Assembly (NCBI RefSeq): GCF_900142915.1
Contig: NZ_FRCM01000005.1
Coordinates: forward strand, 310,001-374,000
Reading direction: 5' to 3'
DNA length: 64,000 bases
Source of the DNA: Mucilaginibacter sp. OK098
Lineage (GTDB): Bacteria; Bacteroidota; Bacteroidia; Sphingobacteriales; Sphingobacteriaceae
The notes under the pieces were generated by a model. It was not told the DNA's origin. It worked only from the letters and a program-made list of their open reading frames with translations, and did no database searches. Both the position numbers and the translations under genes were made by a program. Below, piece by piece: positions 42,280 through 51,108 of the stretch (positions are counted from its first letter, which is position 1; every line of letters starts with the position of its first letter).

Positions 42280-42390
42280 GAGAATAGTTCGATTGATAGT
42301 TACAAGTAACGAAATTTTAAAGGATTATTGAGAAGGTAACAGAAAAATCATTTAAATAAATGAATCATTCCTTCAGCGTATTGTACATGG

Positions 42391-42488
42391 TTATTTAACC
42401 ACAAAGTTCACTGAGTAGGCACAGAGGAAACGGAGATTAAAAACTCCGTTTCCTCTGTGTGTTCTTGGCGGCCTCCGTGGTTAAATAT
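42391..42488. repeat. AACCACAAAG / CACAGAGGAAAC palindromic repeat
   Basis: Outer arms atttaaccac (42393-42402) and gtggttaaat (42477-42486), and an inner stem cacagaggaaacggag (42420-42435) with its exact complement at 42444-42459. Sequences of this kind recur in many Bacteroidota genomes. It lies between the amidase and the sdpR operon and covers a false GTG start. Confidence 0.8.
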
Positions 42489-42509
42489 TTACAGTAGAGT
42501 TAAAGAGGC

Positions 42510-42548
42510 TTTGAAATACCAAAAAGTATTTAGACATTTGTCTAAATA
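42510..42548 (+). promoter_or_regulatory. sdpR operon promoter and palindromic operator
   Basis: TTTG (42510-42513), a 19-bp spacer and gacaTTTG (42533-42540) form the promoter. A perfect 10-bp inverted repeat with a 2-nt spacer (tatttagaca tt tgtctaaata, 42527-42548) covers the -7 element, exactly where an ArsR/SdpR-type repressor would block RNA polymerase. The TTG start of sdpR is 13 bp downstream. Confidence 0.75.
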
Positions 42549-42561
42549 TATAATTATAAAC

Positions 42562-42837
42562 TTGAACGCTTTATTCAAAGCTCTTAACGATCCCACAAGG
42601 AGAGGGATCTTAGAACTGCTGAAGGAAAAAGATCTTACAGCCGGTGAGATAGCGGATCAGTTCAATATTTCAAAACCAAGCATTTCGCATCACCTCGACT
42701 TGTTAAGACAAGCAGGTTTGGTTGTATCTGTTAAAGAGGGTCAGTTTATTTATTACTCTTTAAACACAACAGTTATGGATGAAATGCTTAAATGGATCAT
42801 AAACCTCCAATCACAAAAAAATAAGAAATCATTATGA
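42562..42837 (+). CDS. sdpR: SdpR-type ArsR-family autorepressor
   Basis: A 92-residue winged-helix repressor. I place the start at TTG 42562, which gives (M)NALFKALNDPTRRGILELLK, the normal opening of SdpR proteins. The frame extends upstream to GTG 42457, but that part lies inside a palindromic repeat and across the operator. The HTH is AGEIADQFNISKPSISHHLDLLRQAGLV, with no metal-binding cysteines. It likely represses its own operon through the palindrome. Its stop overlaps the sdpI start by 4 bp (ATGA). Confidence 0.88.
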   Translation: MNALFKALNDPTRRGILELLKEKDLTAGEIADQFNISKPSISHHLDLLRQAGLVVSVKEGQFIYYSLNTTVMDEMLKWIINLQSQKNKKSL

Positions 42838-43496
42838 AGAAGTTTACGCTTATTGATCTTGTAGCTCTCGTAATTGGCTTATTGCCATTTTGCTACCTGG
42901 CATATGTTTATTCATCATTACCCTTAATTGTGCCCCTTCACTTTGGTGCGGATGGCAAGCCAAATGGTTTTGGCCCCAAAGGTGAATTGGTTTTTCTGCA
43001 GGCTGTTTTAACGGGGATCTCTTTTTTAGTGTACCTGCTTATGAAATTCCTGCCGTCAATTGATCCCAAAAAACAAGTTAAAATTGGTGAACAAACATTC
43101 AGGAAACTTGGATTGGGGATAGTTGTTTTTATAGCAGCATTATGCTTATGTATCATATTCGCAGCCATAAACAAAAAGTTCATGATTGATAAACTAATGT
43201 TCCCATTGATAGGCTTGCTGTTTGTTTTCCTTGGTAATTTAATGTACAACATAAAACCTAATTATTTTGCAGGTGTGCGTACCCCATGGACGCTTGAAGA
43301 CGAGGGCAACTGGCGCGCTACCCACCGTTTAGCAGGTAAGGTGTGGGTTATCGGTGGTATAATTATTACTGTTGCCATGCTGTTGCTGCCTTCACCGGCA
43401 AGTACTTTGGTGTTTACGCCGGGTATTATAGGTATGGCACTTATACCTGTTATTTATTCATACGTTTATTTCAAACAGCATCAACCTAAAAACTAA
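42834..43496 (+). CDS. sdpI: SdpI-family integral membrane protein
   Basis: A 220-residue membrane protein with about six helices. The LPLIVPLHFGADGKPNGFGPK segment is the DUF1648 motif, and the C-terminal half (GVRTPWTLEDEGNWRATHRLAGK) is the SdpI signature. In Bacillus, SdpI gives immunity to the SdpC toxin and takes SdpR to the membrane. No SdpC-like toxin gene is here, so the immunity role is not shown. It overlaps sdpR by 4 bp and the next gene by 1 bp. Confidence 0.9.
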   Translation: MKKFTLIDLVALVIGLLPFCYLAYVYSSLPLIVPLHFGADGKPNGFGPKGELVFLQAVLTGISFLVYLLMKFLPSIDPKKQVKIGEQTFRKLGLGIVVFIAALCLCIIFAAINKKFMIDKLMFPLIGLLFVFLGNLMYNIKPNYFAGVRTPWTLEDEGNWRATHRLAGKVWVIGGIIITVAMLLLPSPASTLVFTPGIIGMALIPVIYSYVYFKQHQPKN

Positions 43497-44929
43497 TGAA
43501 GAAATTATTGATTTGTGTTTTTATACTTTGTATTGCATGCCAGTTAAAAGCCCAGGATCTAACAGGCAGTTGGCAGGGCTCGATAGCCGTTGGAAGTGTA
43601 AATCTCCGTTTGGTTTTTAATATTGATAAAAAAGGAGATGTCTATGCTTCTACTTTTGACAGCCCGGATCAAAAAGCATTTGGGATAGCCTGCAGCAAAA
43701 CCACGGTTGTAAATGATAGCCTCTTTATTGAAATAGCTGTTATAGGGGGCAGCTACAAAGGTTTGTGGGATAGGAAAGATGGTATTACCGGTACTTATGC
43801 GCAAGGCGGAGGGAAAACAGTTTTAAATTTAAAACATATTACTGCTGCTGAAAAGGCTGACCTATCAAAAGATCCCGTAAGGCCACAAACTCCTAAGCCA
43901 CCGTTTAATTATGTTAGTGAAGATGTTGAATATGATAATGCCGATAAAAGCCTGCATTACGGCGCAACCTTTACCCGGCCTAACGGAAGTGGGAAATATC
44001 CGGCTGTAATTATCATCAGTGGGAGTGGCACACAGGATAGGAATGGCTCCATGTTCGGACATAAATTATATTGGGTACTTGCTGATTATCTTACAAAAAA
44101 CGGAATTGCTGTTTTAAGGGTTGATGACAGGGGGGCAGGTAAAAGCTCGCTGGGGAATAATATTAAGGATGTAACCAGTCTTGATTTTTCATATGATGTT
44201 GAAGCAAGCCTTAACTATCTGGAAACAAGAACAGATGTTAGTAAAAAGCACCTGGGTTTAATAGGCCATAGTGAAGGCGGCATAATAGCACCAATGGTGG
44301 CAGCCCGGCGAAAGGACGTTAACTTTATTGTTATGTGGGGAGCGCCAGAAGTTGGCGGCGTAAAAATACATACAGCACAAACGGCTTATATACTTAAAAA
44401 ACGAGGGCTTGATAGTGTATCCATAAATGCATTTTCCAGCTTGAATGATCAGATATTAACATTGTTTGCTTCATCGGCAAACGTACAAGCATTAGATGAT
44501 AATATAGTTCCCATTGTTGCTGCGTGGAAACACACACAAAACCCTGAAACGTTAAAAGCCTTACATGCAACAGATTTAACCGCACAAGCTTTGTTTGAAC
44601 AAAATAATAGCTTATATAACATGCCCTGGATGCGCTACTTTATAACTTATAACCCTGAAAATGATCTTGTAAAAGTTAGATGTCCTGTATTAGCCATTAA
44701 CGGTGGGAAGGATATGCAAGTGCTTGCACCAAGTAATTTAAGCTTAATAAAAGAAGTACTGACTAAAGGCGGTAACAAAGATTTTGAAGTAAAAGCCTTA
44801 CCCGGTTTAAACCATTTGCTGCAAGCCGCTACAACTGGTGATATGTCGGAATACGAAAAGATAGATGAAACGATGTCGCCGGCAGCTATGAAGATTATTT
44901 CTGACTGGATTAAAATTCATACAAAATAA
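43496..44929 (+). CDS. Exported alpha/beta hydrolase with N-terminal lipocalin-like domain
   Basis: A 477-residue protein: signal peptide (1-19, ending LKAQD); an N-terminal beta-rich domain (about 21-118, LTGSWQGSIAVGSVNLRLVFNI) like the lipocalin-type domain often fused to these hydrolases; and a C-terminal alpha/beta hydrolase (about 145-477) with nucleophile elbow GHSEGG, acid in AINGGKDMQV and His in PGLNHLLQ. It is the third gene of the sdpR operon, overlapping sdpI by 1 bp. The substrate is unknown. Confidence 0.88.
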   Translation: MKKLLICVFILCIACQLKAQDLTGSWQGSIAVGSVNLRLVFNIDKKGDVYASTFDSPDQKAFGIACSKTTVVNDSLFIEIAVIGGSYKGLWDRKDGITGTYAQGGGKTVLNLKHITAAEKADLSKDPVRPQTPKPPFNYVSEDVEYDNADKSLHYGATFTRPNGSGKYPAVIIISGSGTQDRNGSMFGHKLYWVLADYLTKNGIAVLRVDDRGAGKSSLGNNIKDVTSLDFSYDVEASLNYLETRTDVSKKHLGLIGHSEGGIIAPMVAARRKDVNFIVMWGAPEVGGVKIHTAQTAYILKKRGLDSVSINAFSSLNDQILTLFASSANVQALDDNIVPIVAAWKHTQNPETLKALHATDLTAQALFEQNNSLYNMPWMRYFITYNPENDLVKVRCPVLAINGGKDMQVLAPSNLSLIKEVLTKGGNKDFEVKALPGLNHLLQAATTGDMSEYEKIDETMSPAAMKIISDWIKIHTK

Positions 44930-44954
44930 ATGCGTTAATATTACATGTTGGGGA

Positions 44955-45035
44955 AAGAGTCAGGATAACAAGAATCAGGAAACAAATTTGTTTCCTGATT
45001 CTGATTTTTTTATCATTGCTATTTTCCTGACTCTT
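44955..45035 (+). terminator. Nested hairpin terminator behind the sdp operon
   Basis: A perfect 32-bp palindrome (44971-45002: agaatcaggaaacaaa with its complement) is followed by a T run. An outer pair aagagtcagga (44955-44965) and tcctgactctt (45025-45035) encloses it. It ends transcription between the sdp operon and the beta-lactamase gene. Confidence 0.8.
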
Positions 45036-45062
45036 GTATCTTAATTCTTGACTCTCTATCGT

Positions 45063-45953
45063 ATGAAAAAGTCTACCCTATCAGCATATCTAACGCTGAT
45101 GTTTTTAATTCCAGTTTATGTAATGGCTCAGCAGAGCGTGCTGCGCCAGCAAATAAAGGACGTTATTAAACCGGCAAAAGGTATTGTAGGTGTATCCATT
45201 CTAGGTTTGGAAAGCCGGGATACCTTATCTGTTAATGGCGATGCCCGCCTGGTGATGCACAGTGTAATGAAATTCCCGATAGCGCTTACTGTTTTGCATT
45301 GGGTTGATTCGGGCAAGCTTACGCTGAGCCAACTGATCCATATTAAAAAGAAGGATTTGCCCAAAAACTACAGTCCGCTGCGCGATAAGTATCCTGATGG
45401 TAATGTTGATGTATCCGTTGGCGATCTGTTAAGCTATATGGTATCGTTAAGTGATAACGACGCCTGCGATATTTTATTAAAAGTGATTGACGGACCTAAA
45501 ACCGTACAGGATTATATGCTCCATATCGGAATAAGAGGAATTGCGGTTAGGGCATCCGAGGCGGATATGGCATCGTCATGGGAGCTGCAATATACCAATT
45601 GGTGTAAGCCGTTTGAAATGACCATATTGCTTGATAAGTTTTATAAAGGCGAAATCCTTGCAAAACCCACCACTGAATTTTTGTATAAGATTTTAACCGA
45701 AACAACAACCGGTCCGCACCGCATAAAGGGCCTGCTGCCAGCGGGGACAGTTGTTGCCCATAAAACAGGTACCTCACCAACCAGCGCCGAAGGCTTATCG
45801 CCAGCCACCAATGATGTGGGGATAATTACGCTGCCCAATGGCAAACACCTGGCTATTTCCGTTTTTGTGTGTAATTCAACAGATGATGAAACAACCCGCG
45901 ATGCGGTGATCGCCAAAATTTCTAAAGCTGCATTTGATTTTTATTCAAAATAA
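45063..45953 (+). CDS. Class A (subclass A2-type) beta-lactamase
   Basis: A 296-residue exported serine beta-lactamase, starting MKKSTLSAYL at ATG 45063. Motifs fall almost at the Ambler positions: S67-V-M-K70, S130-D-N132, E166 (ASEADM) and K234-T-G236. The signal peptide ends at VYVMAQ. The conserved tract DLLSYMVSLSDNDACDILLK is typical of the Bacteroidota CfxA/CepA/PER-like subclass A2, and the protein hydrolyses penicillins and probably cephalosporins. No mobility genes are adjacent, so it looks chromosomal and native. Confidence 0.94.
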   Translation: MKKSTLSAYLTLMFLIPVYVMAQQSVLRQQIKDVIKPAKGIVGVSILGLESRDTLSVNGDARLVMHSVMKFPIALTVLHWVDSGKLTLSQLIHIKKKDLPKNYSPLRDKYPDGNVDVSVGDLLSYMVSLSDNDACDILLKVIDGPKTVQDYMLHIGIRGIAVRASEADMASSWELQYTNWCKPFEMTILLDKFYKGEILAKPTTEFLYKILTETTTGPHRIKGLLPAGTVVAHKTGTSPTSAEGLSPATNDVGIITLPNGKHLAISVFVCNSTDDETTRDAVIAKISKAAFDFYSK

Positions 45954-45972
45954 TTAATATTCGTTTTCATTT

Positions 45973-46067
45973 CGTAGAGACGCGATATTTTGCGTCTCCT
46001 GCATGCAAATCATCTTCAAGAGAAATATTTCTGCCTAATAGGAGACGCAAAGTATTGCGTCTCTACG
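45973..46067. repeat. CGTAGAGACGCGAT...GCGTCTCTACG palindromic repeat
   Basis: cgtagagacgcgatattttgcgtctcc (45973-45999) faces ggagacgcaaagtattgcgtctctacg (46041-46067) with near-perfect pairing. Sequences of this kind are common between genes in Bacteroidota. It lies between the beta-lactamase and GH5 genes. Confidence 0.8.
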
Positions 46068-46153
46068 GAAATTATCATTTTCTAATCCATTTTTTACATC
46101 ATGACCGGGATATAAAAAGATCCATCTAAATTGTTCATCAATAAAATATATTG

Positions 46154-47125
46154 ATGAAAACTATTGCCACCACATTTTTACTTTCTGTTCTTTTTACTAC
46201 CTCTCTTTTCGCCCAAACACCTGTAGCCCTAAATGGCGTTTTAACAGTTCAAAATGGAAAAATTATAAACAAAAACGGCACAGCGCCGCAACTGCGCGGC
46301 ATCAGCTTTTCGTGGAGTTTATGGCAAGGCCGAAAATATTATAATCCTGCCGTAGTTGATTGGCTTGCCGGTGATTTTAAAGCTTCAATTGTTCGTGCGT
46401 CAATGGGCGTTCAGCCTGACCATGGCTATTTACAGGAGCCCGCTCTGCAAAAACAATTGATTGTAAATGTGATTGATCAGGCCATTAAAGATGGTATTTA
46501 TGTTTTGATTGATTGGCATGATCATCATAGCAACCAGCATCTTCCGCAATCAAAGGAGTTTTTTGCGGAGATGGCGCAAAAATATAAGGGCGTTCCGAAT
46601 GTGATCTATGAGATTTGGAACGAGCCGGAAGCCATCAGCTGGGATACCGTTAAAAATTATGCGGTGCAGGTAATTAGGGAGATCAGAAAATATGATCCGG
46701 ATAATTTAATTGTAGTTGGCAGCCCGCACTGGGATCAGGATGTGGATATTGCGGCAGCAAACCCCATTACCGGGTTTAACAACATTGCCTATTCATTTCA
46801 CTTTTATGCATCCGACCCAAATCACCAGGAAAAGCTGCGTGCCAAAGGTGATCTTGCTATAAAGAAGGGTCTCGCATTAATGATCACAGAGTGGGGTGTA
46901 GGTGAATCAAACGGCAACGGTAAGTTCAACATTGGCCAGGTAAAAGCCTGGATGGACTGGATGGAGGCCAACCATCTAAGCTGGACAAACTGGAACATCA
47001 CTGATAAACAGGAGACCACAGCTCTGCTGCTCCCCGGTGCGCCTGATAATGGTGACTGGACAAATGAACAGCTCACCCCGGCTGGCATTTATATAAGAGA
47101 AAAACTACGGGAGTTGAATAAATAG
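46154..47125 (+). CDS. Exported GH5 endoglucanase-type enzyme
   Basis: A 323-residue glycoside hydrolase family 5 protein from ATG 46154: signal peptide (ending SLFAQT), acid/base Glu in IYEIWNEPEAISWD, nucleophile Glu in LMITEWGVGES, and an active-site His pair in DWHDHHSN. GH5 enzymes of this size cut beta-1,4-glucans or related polymers. The proline-rich linkers and cellulose-binding domains of secreted cellulases are absent. It is monocistronic. Confidence 0.94.
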   Translation: MKTIATTFLLSVLFTTSLFAQTPVALNGVLTVQNGKIINKNGTAPQLRGISFSWSLWQGRKYYNPAVVDWLAGDFKASIVRASMGVQPDHGYLQEPALQKQLIVNVIDQAIKDGIYVLIDWHDHHSNQHLPQSKEFFAEMAQKYKGVPNVIYEIWNEPEAISWDTVKNYAVQVIREIRKYDPDNLIVVGSPHWDQDVDIAAANPITGFNNIAYSFHFYASDPNHQEKLRAKGDLAIKKGLALMITEWGVGESNGNGKFNIGQVKAWMDWMEANHLSWTNWNITDKQETTALLLPGAPDNGDWTNEQLTPAGIYIREKLRELNK

Positions 47126-47135
47126 CGGATAGATA

Positions 47136-47227
47136 ATGTGCGGATATGCAAATGTGCGGATGAATAGCATTATTTGATTATTCCTGTCCCAGCTTATTCT
47201 GCACATTGTTATTCCATTCGCACATCA
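47136..47227. repeat. CACATCCGCACATTTGCAC-type repeat, copy 4
   Basis: aatgtgcggatatgcaaatgtgcgg units at 47136-47162, then cgcacatc-type units in opposite sense at 47200-47227, between GH5 and the first CocE gene. Related to copies at 1346, 8468 and 23610. Confidence 0.65.
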
Positions 47228-47279
47228 TTTTTTCCGGAATTTTCCTCATATTTACTGTCTGACCTCTTAACTTATTGCC

Positions 47280-49124
47280 ATGAAGAAATTATACCTTCTT
47301 GTATTTCTTTTTATTCCGTTTGTTACCATTGCTCAAAACGCAGATTCCGCCTGGTTTGTAAATAATTACATCAAAAAGGAAGTGAGCATCCCTGTGCGTG
47401 ACGGCATTAAACTGTTTACATCCATTTATGCACCGAAAGATCAATCAGAAAAACATCCAATCCTTATCACCCGCACGCCCTATTCTTGCTCGCCGTACGG
47501 TAAGGAATACCGCCAATTTTGGCGGAGCTTTATGATGAAATATTTAAGAGAGGACTATGTTTTAGTGATCCAGGACATCCGTGGCAGGTGGATGAGCGAA
47601 GGCAGGTTTGAAGTAGTACGCCCTTTTAATCCCGATAAAAAAACAAATAAAGATATTGACGAAGCCAGCGATACTTATGATACAATTGACTGGCTGGTAA
47701 AAAACGTGGAGAATAACAACGGGAATGTAGGCGTAGCCGGAATTTCGTTCCCCGGCTTTTTTGCAACAGAGGCTGCACTGAGCGGGCATCCTGCACTTAA
47801 AGCCGTTAGTCCGCAGGCGCCGGTAACCGATAGGTTTTTTGGTGATGATGACCATCACAATGGTGTTTTATTTTTGATGGATGCCTTTGACTTTCATGTT
47901 GGTTATGGCTTTAGTCAGCCGCATCCGCAGCCAAGCACAAAACCAGCAAAAACATTTGATATTCCGGGCAACGACAATTACGCTTATTATTTAAAAATGG
48001 GTGCACTGCCCAATTTTACCAAAGTAACCGGCGACAGCCTGGAGTTTTGGGATAATATGATGAAACACCCGAACCTTGATGTCTGGTGGAAGGCGCGGGA
48101 TACGCGGTCGGGTATCAAAAACGTTAAACCTGCTATGCTGGTTGTTGGCGGTTTGTTTGATGCGGAGGATGGTTATGGCGCATGGCATACCTATGATGCA
48201 TTAGTTAAGCAAAGCCCGGCAACCACAAGCAAACTGGTAATCGGGCCCTGGTATCATGGTCAGTGGGCCAGCAAGGACGGCACCCATTTGGGCAACATTA
48301 TGTTTTATAATAATACAGCCGAATGGTACCAAAATAATATAGAGATGCCATGGTTTAATTATTACCTGAAAGGCAAAGGTTCGCTTGATAGCATTAGCAA
48401 GGCAACCATATTTTTCTCAGGCGAAAACAAATGGCGGAGGTTTAAAGAATGGCCATCGCCCAATATCATCCCAACTCCGTTATACCTTGAGCAGGATGGG
48501 AAATTATCATTTGATAAAACCGGAAAAACCGGGTTTGATACGTATATCAGCGACCCGGCTAAACCGGTGCCTTATGCCGACCAGGTGCATTTTAACCGCA
48601 CCCGAGAATACATGACGGACGATCAACGTTTTGCAGCCCGCCGCACAGATGTGCTGGTTTTTGAAACAGATACCTTAACCCATGATATTACATTAGGCGG
48701 CCCCTTAGTTGCCGACCTGATGGTGAGCATCTCAAAAACCGATGCGGATTTTGTAGTAAAACTTATCGATGTTTTACCTGAAGGAGCTCCAAGAAACCCG
48801 GTTACCCGGTACCCAATGGGTGGTTACCAGATGCTGGTTCGCGGTGATATTATGCGTGGCAGGTATCGCAACAGTTTTTCAAGCCCCGAGGCTTTTGTGC
48901 CCGGCAAACCAACACAGGTAAAATTCACATTGCCAGATGTGGCACACACCTTTAAAAAAGGCCACCGTATTATGGTGCAGGTGCAAAGCAGCTGGTTCCC
49001 GCTGGCAGATCGTAATCCGCAGCAGTTCATAGATATTTATCATGCTAAGGATTCAGATTTTGTAAAGGAAACCATTAATATTTTTCACGATCAGTCAAAG
49101 CTGATCCTGCCAGTTTTGAAATAA
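47280..49124 (+). CDS. Exported CocE/NonD-family hydrolase, copy 1
   Basis: A 614-residue alpha/beta hydrolase of the X-Pro dipeptidyl-peptidase (S15)/CocE class with a signal peptide (ending VTIAQN). The nucleophile S156 is in GVAGISFPG, the acid in VVGGLFDAEDGYG and the His in GPWYHGQW. A C-terminal jelly-roll domain (about 400-614) has TFKKGHRIMVQVQSSWFP. It cleaves esters or N-terminal dipeptides. It is closely similar to the next gene, evidently a tandem duplication. Confidence 0.93.
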   Translation: MKKLYLLVFLFIPFVTIAQNADSAWFVNNYIKKEVSIPVRDGIKLFTSIYAPKDQSEKHPILITRTPYSCSPYGKEYRQFWRSFMMKYLREDYVLVIQDIRGRWMSEGRFEVVRPFNPDKKTNKDIDEASDTYDTIDWLVKNVENNNGNVGVAGISFPGFFATEAALSGHPALKAVSPQAPVTDRFFGDDDHHNGVLFLMDAFDFHVGYGFSQPHPQPSTKPAKTFDIPGNDNYAYYLKMGALPNFTKVTGDSLEFWDNMMKHPNLDVWWKARDTRSGIKNVKPAMLVVGGLFDAEDGYGAWHTYDALVKQSPATTSKLVIGPWYHGQWASKDGTHLGNIMFYNNTAEWYQNNIEMPWFNYYLKGKGSLDSISKATIFFSGENKWRRFKEWPSPNIIPTPLYLEQDGKLSFDKTGKTGFDTYISDPAKPVPYADQVHFNRTREYMTDDQRFAARRTDVLVFETDTLTHDITLGGPLVADLMVSISKTDADFVVKLIDVLPEGAPRNPVTRYPMGGYQMLVRGDIMRGRYRNSFSSPEAFVPGKPTQVKFTLPDVAHTFKKGHRIMVQVQSSWFPLADRNPQQFIDIYHAKDSDFVKETINIFHDQSKLILPVLK

Positions 49125-49131
49125 ATATCTA

Positions 49132-49164
49132 AGATTTACGAAGTCTTTAAGACTTCGTAAATCT
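49132..49164. repeat. TTTACGAAGTC hairpin (AAACTTACGAAG family), copy 2
   Basis: Perfect 14-bp stem agatttacgaagtc / gacttcgtaaatct with a 5-nt loop, 8 bp after the first CocE stop and 29 bp before the second start. Related hairpins are at 19277-19309 and 56641-56673. Confidence 0.8.
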
Positions 49165-49192
49165 GTTATTCCACAATATTAAAATTGTAACG

Positions 49193-51073
49193 ATGAAAAA
49201 ATTATACTTCCTCCTGATCTTCTTTTTCCCAATAATCAGCTTTGCCCAAAATGCTGATTCAGTTTGGTTTGTAAACAACTACACCAAAAAGGAACTCACT
49301 ATCCCCATGCGCGATGGTGTAAAATTGTTCATTTCGGCCTACCTGCCAAAAGATAATTCAGAAAAGCACCCGATATTAATGGAACGCACACCGTATTCAT
49401 GTGCCCCGTACGGCAAAGACCAATACCGCCCGTTTTGGGTAAACCATCTCATCCAATATTGTAAAAAGGGATACATCATGGTGATTACCGATGTAAGAGG
49501 AAGATGGATGAGCGAAGGGCAATACATGGATGTGCGCCCGTTCAATTTCAACAAAAAAACCAATAAGGATATTGACGAAGCCAGCGATACCTATGATACG
49601 ATAGACTGGATGGTGAAAAACCTTGAAAATAATAATGGTAAAGTAGGAGTATTCGGAATTTCTTACCCAGGCTTTTATTCAACTATGGCATCATTGAGCG
49701 GTCACCCGGCTTTAAAAGCTGTGAGTCCTGAGGCACCGGTAACAGATTGGTTTGTAGGCGATGATTTTCACCATAACGGGGCCTTTTTCCAGATGGATGC
49801 TTTTGCCTTTTATGCAGGCTTTGGCTTTGGTGCGCCACATCCAAAACCAACGACTGTGGCGGCCAAAACATTTGATTATCCCGATCATGACAGCTACTCA
49901 TTTTACCTGAATGTGGGTGCATTACCAAATCTTACCAAACTGGCGGGCGATAGCCTGGTGTTCTGGAACCAGATGATGAACCACCCTAACCGCGATGATT
50001 TTTGGATGGCCCGGAACGCAAGGGTTGGGATTAAAAATGTTAAACCCGCAATGCTGGTTGTAGGCGGAATTTTTGATGCGGAGGATTGTTTTGGCGCATG
50101 GAACACTTACCAGGCCATTGACAAACAAAGCCCCGAAACAAACAATCGCCTGGTAATGGGCCCCTGGTATCATGAGCAATGGCGCAATAATGATGGCACA
50201 CATTTAGGTAATGTGCAATGGGACAACAATACCAGTAAGTACTATGCAGATAATATCGAGATCCCGTTTTTTGAGTATTATTTGCGCGGACAAGGTTCGG
50301 TTGATAATATCAGCAAAGCCACTGTATTTTTTACCGGCGAGAACAAATGGCATCAGCTTAAACAGTGGCCTCCTGCCGAAGTGCAGCCAACCAACCTATA
50401 CCTGGAACAAAAAGGCAAATTGTCGTTTGATGCCATAAGTACTTTAGCGCCATCGTTTGATAGCTATGTGAGCGACCCTTCAAAGCCTGTTCCCTACACC
50501 GAAGATGTGCACTTTAACCGCACCCGAAATTACATGACCGATGACCAGCGCTTTGCCTCGCGCCGCCCTGATGTGCTGGTATACGAAACAGGTGCTTTGG
50601 ATAAAGACATTACTTTAGGCGGTCCCGTAGTTGCTGATCTGCTGGTAGGCATCTCAAATACCGACGCCGATTTTGTGGTAAAGCTGATAGATGTATTCCC
50701 TGACAGTGCCGGCTATAATGATGTTGATATTTATGCGGAAACTGACGCTACAAGCAAGGTACCTATGGGTGGCTACCAGATGCTGGTACGCGCCGAAATT
50801 ATGCGCGGCAGGTATCGCATCAGCTATTCAAACCCAGAGGCTTTTGTGCCAAATAAACCAACCGAAGTAAAATATACTATGCCTGATGTTGCCCATACTT
50901 TTAAAAAAGGCCACAAAATTATGGTACAGGTACAAAGCAGTTGGTTCCCGCTGGTTGATCGTAACCCACAACAGTTTATTGATATCTATCATGCAAAAGA
51001 TGAGGATTTTTTAAAGGAAACCATCAATATTTATCATAACCAATCGAAGATTATTTTGCCGGTTTTGAAGTAA
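49193..51073 (+). CDS. Exported CocE/NonD-family hydrolase, copy 2
   Basis: A 626-residue paralogue of the upstream gene with the same layout: signal peptide (ending ISFAQN), nucleophile Ser in GVFGISYPG, acid in VVGGIFDAEDCFG, His in GPWYHEQW and the C-terminal jelly-roll with TFKKGHKIMVQVQSSWFP. A 12-residue insertion of the type YNDVDIYAETDATSK in the C-terminal domain is missing in copy 1. The divergence between the copies suggests different substrates. A hairpin separates the genes, so joint transcription is uncertain. Confidence 0.93.
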   Translation: MKKLYFLLIFFFPIISFAQNADSVWFVNNYTKKELTIPMRDGVKLFISAYLPKDNSEKHPILMERTPYSCAPYGKDQYRPFWVNHLIQYCKKGYIMVITDVRGRWMSEGQYMDVRPFNFNKKTNKDIDEASDTYDTIDWMVKNLENNNGKVGVFGISYPGFYSTMASLSGHPALKAVSPEAPVTDWFVGDDFHHNGAFFQMDAFAFYAGFGFGAPHPKPTTVAAKTFDYPDHDSYSFYLNVGALPNLTKLAGDSLVFWNQMMNHPNRDDFWMARNARVGIKNVKPAMLVVGGIFDAEDCFGAWNTYQAIDKQSPETNNRLVMGPWYHEQWRNNDGTHLGNVQWDNNTSKYYADNIEIPFFEYYLRGQGSVDNISKATVFFTGENKWHQLKQWPPAEVQPTNLYLEQKGKLSFDAISTLAPSFDSYVSDPSKPVPYTEDVHFNRTRNYMTDDQRFASRRPDVLVYETGALDKDITLGGPVVADLLVGISNTDADFVVKLIDVFPDSAGYNDVDIYAETDATSKVPMGGYQMLVRAEIMRGRYRISYSNPEAFVPNKPTEVKYTMPDVAHTFKKGHKIMVQVQSSWFPLVDRNPQQFIDIYHAKDEDFLKETINIYHNQSKIILPVLK

Positions 51074-51097
51074 ATTTTAGCGTCAAGATTCCTCCAT

Positions 51098-51108
51098 GTC
51101 ATTGCGAG
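51098..51108. repeat. GTCATTGCGAG half repeat at the left IS110 junction
   Basis: Only gtcattgcgag of the family is present; the sequence then continues with the IS element. The matching downstream part of the repeat resumes at about 52771 (aggtacgaagcaatcgc). Confidence 0.7.

Noticed and set aside
42457..42561. GTG start and 35-residue extension of SdpR
   Set aside because: The extension lies within a palindromic repeat and over the operator, and SdpR proteins begin at the NALFKALNDPTRR segment; TTG 42562 fits better.
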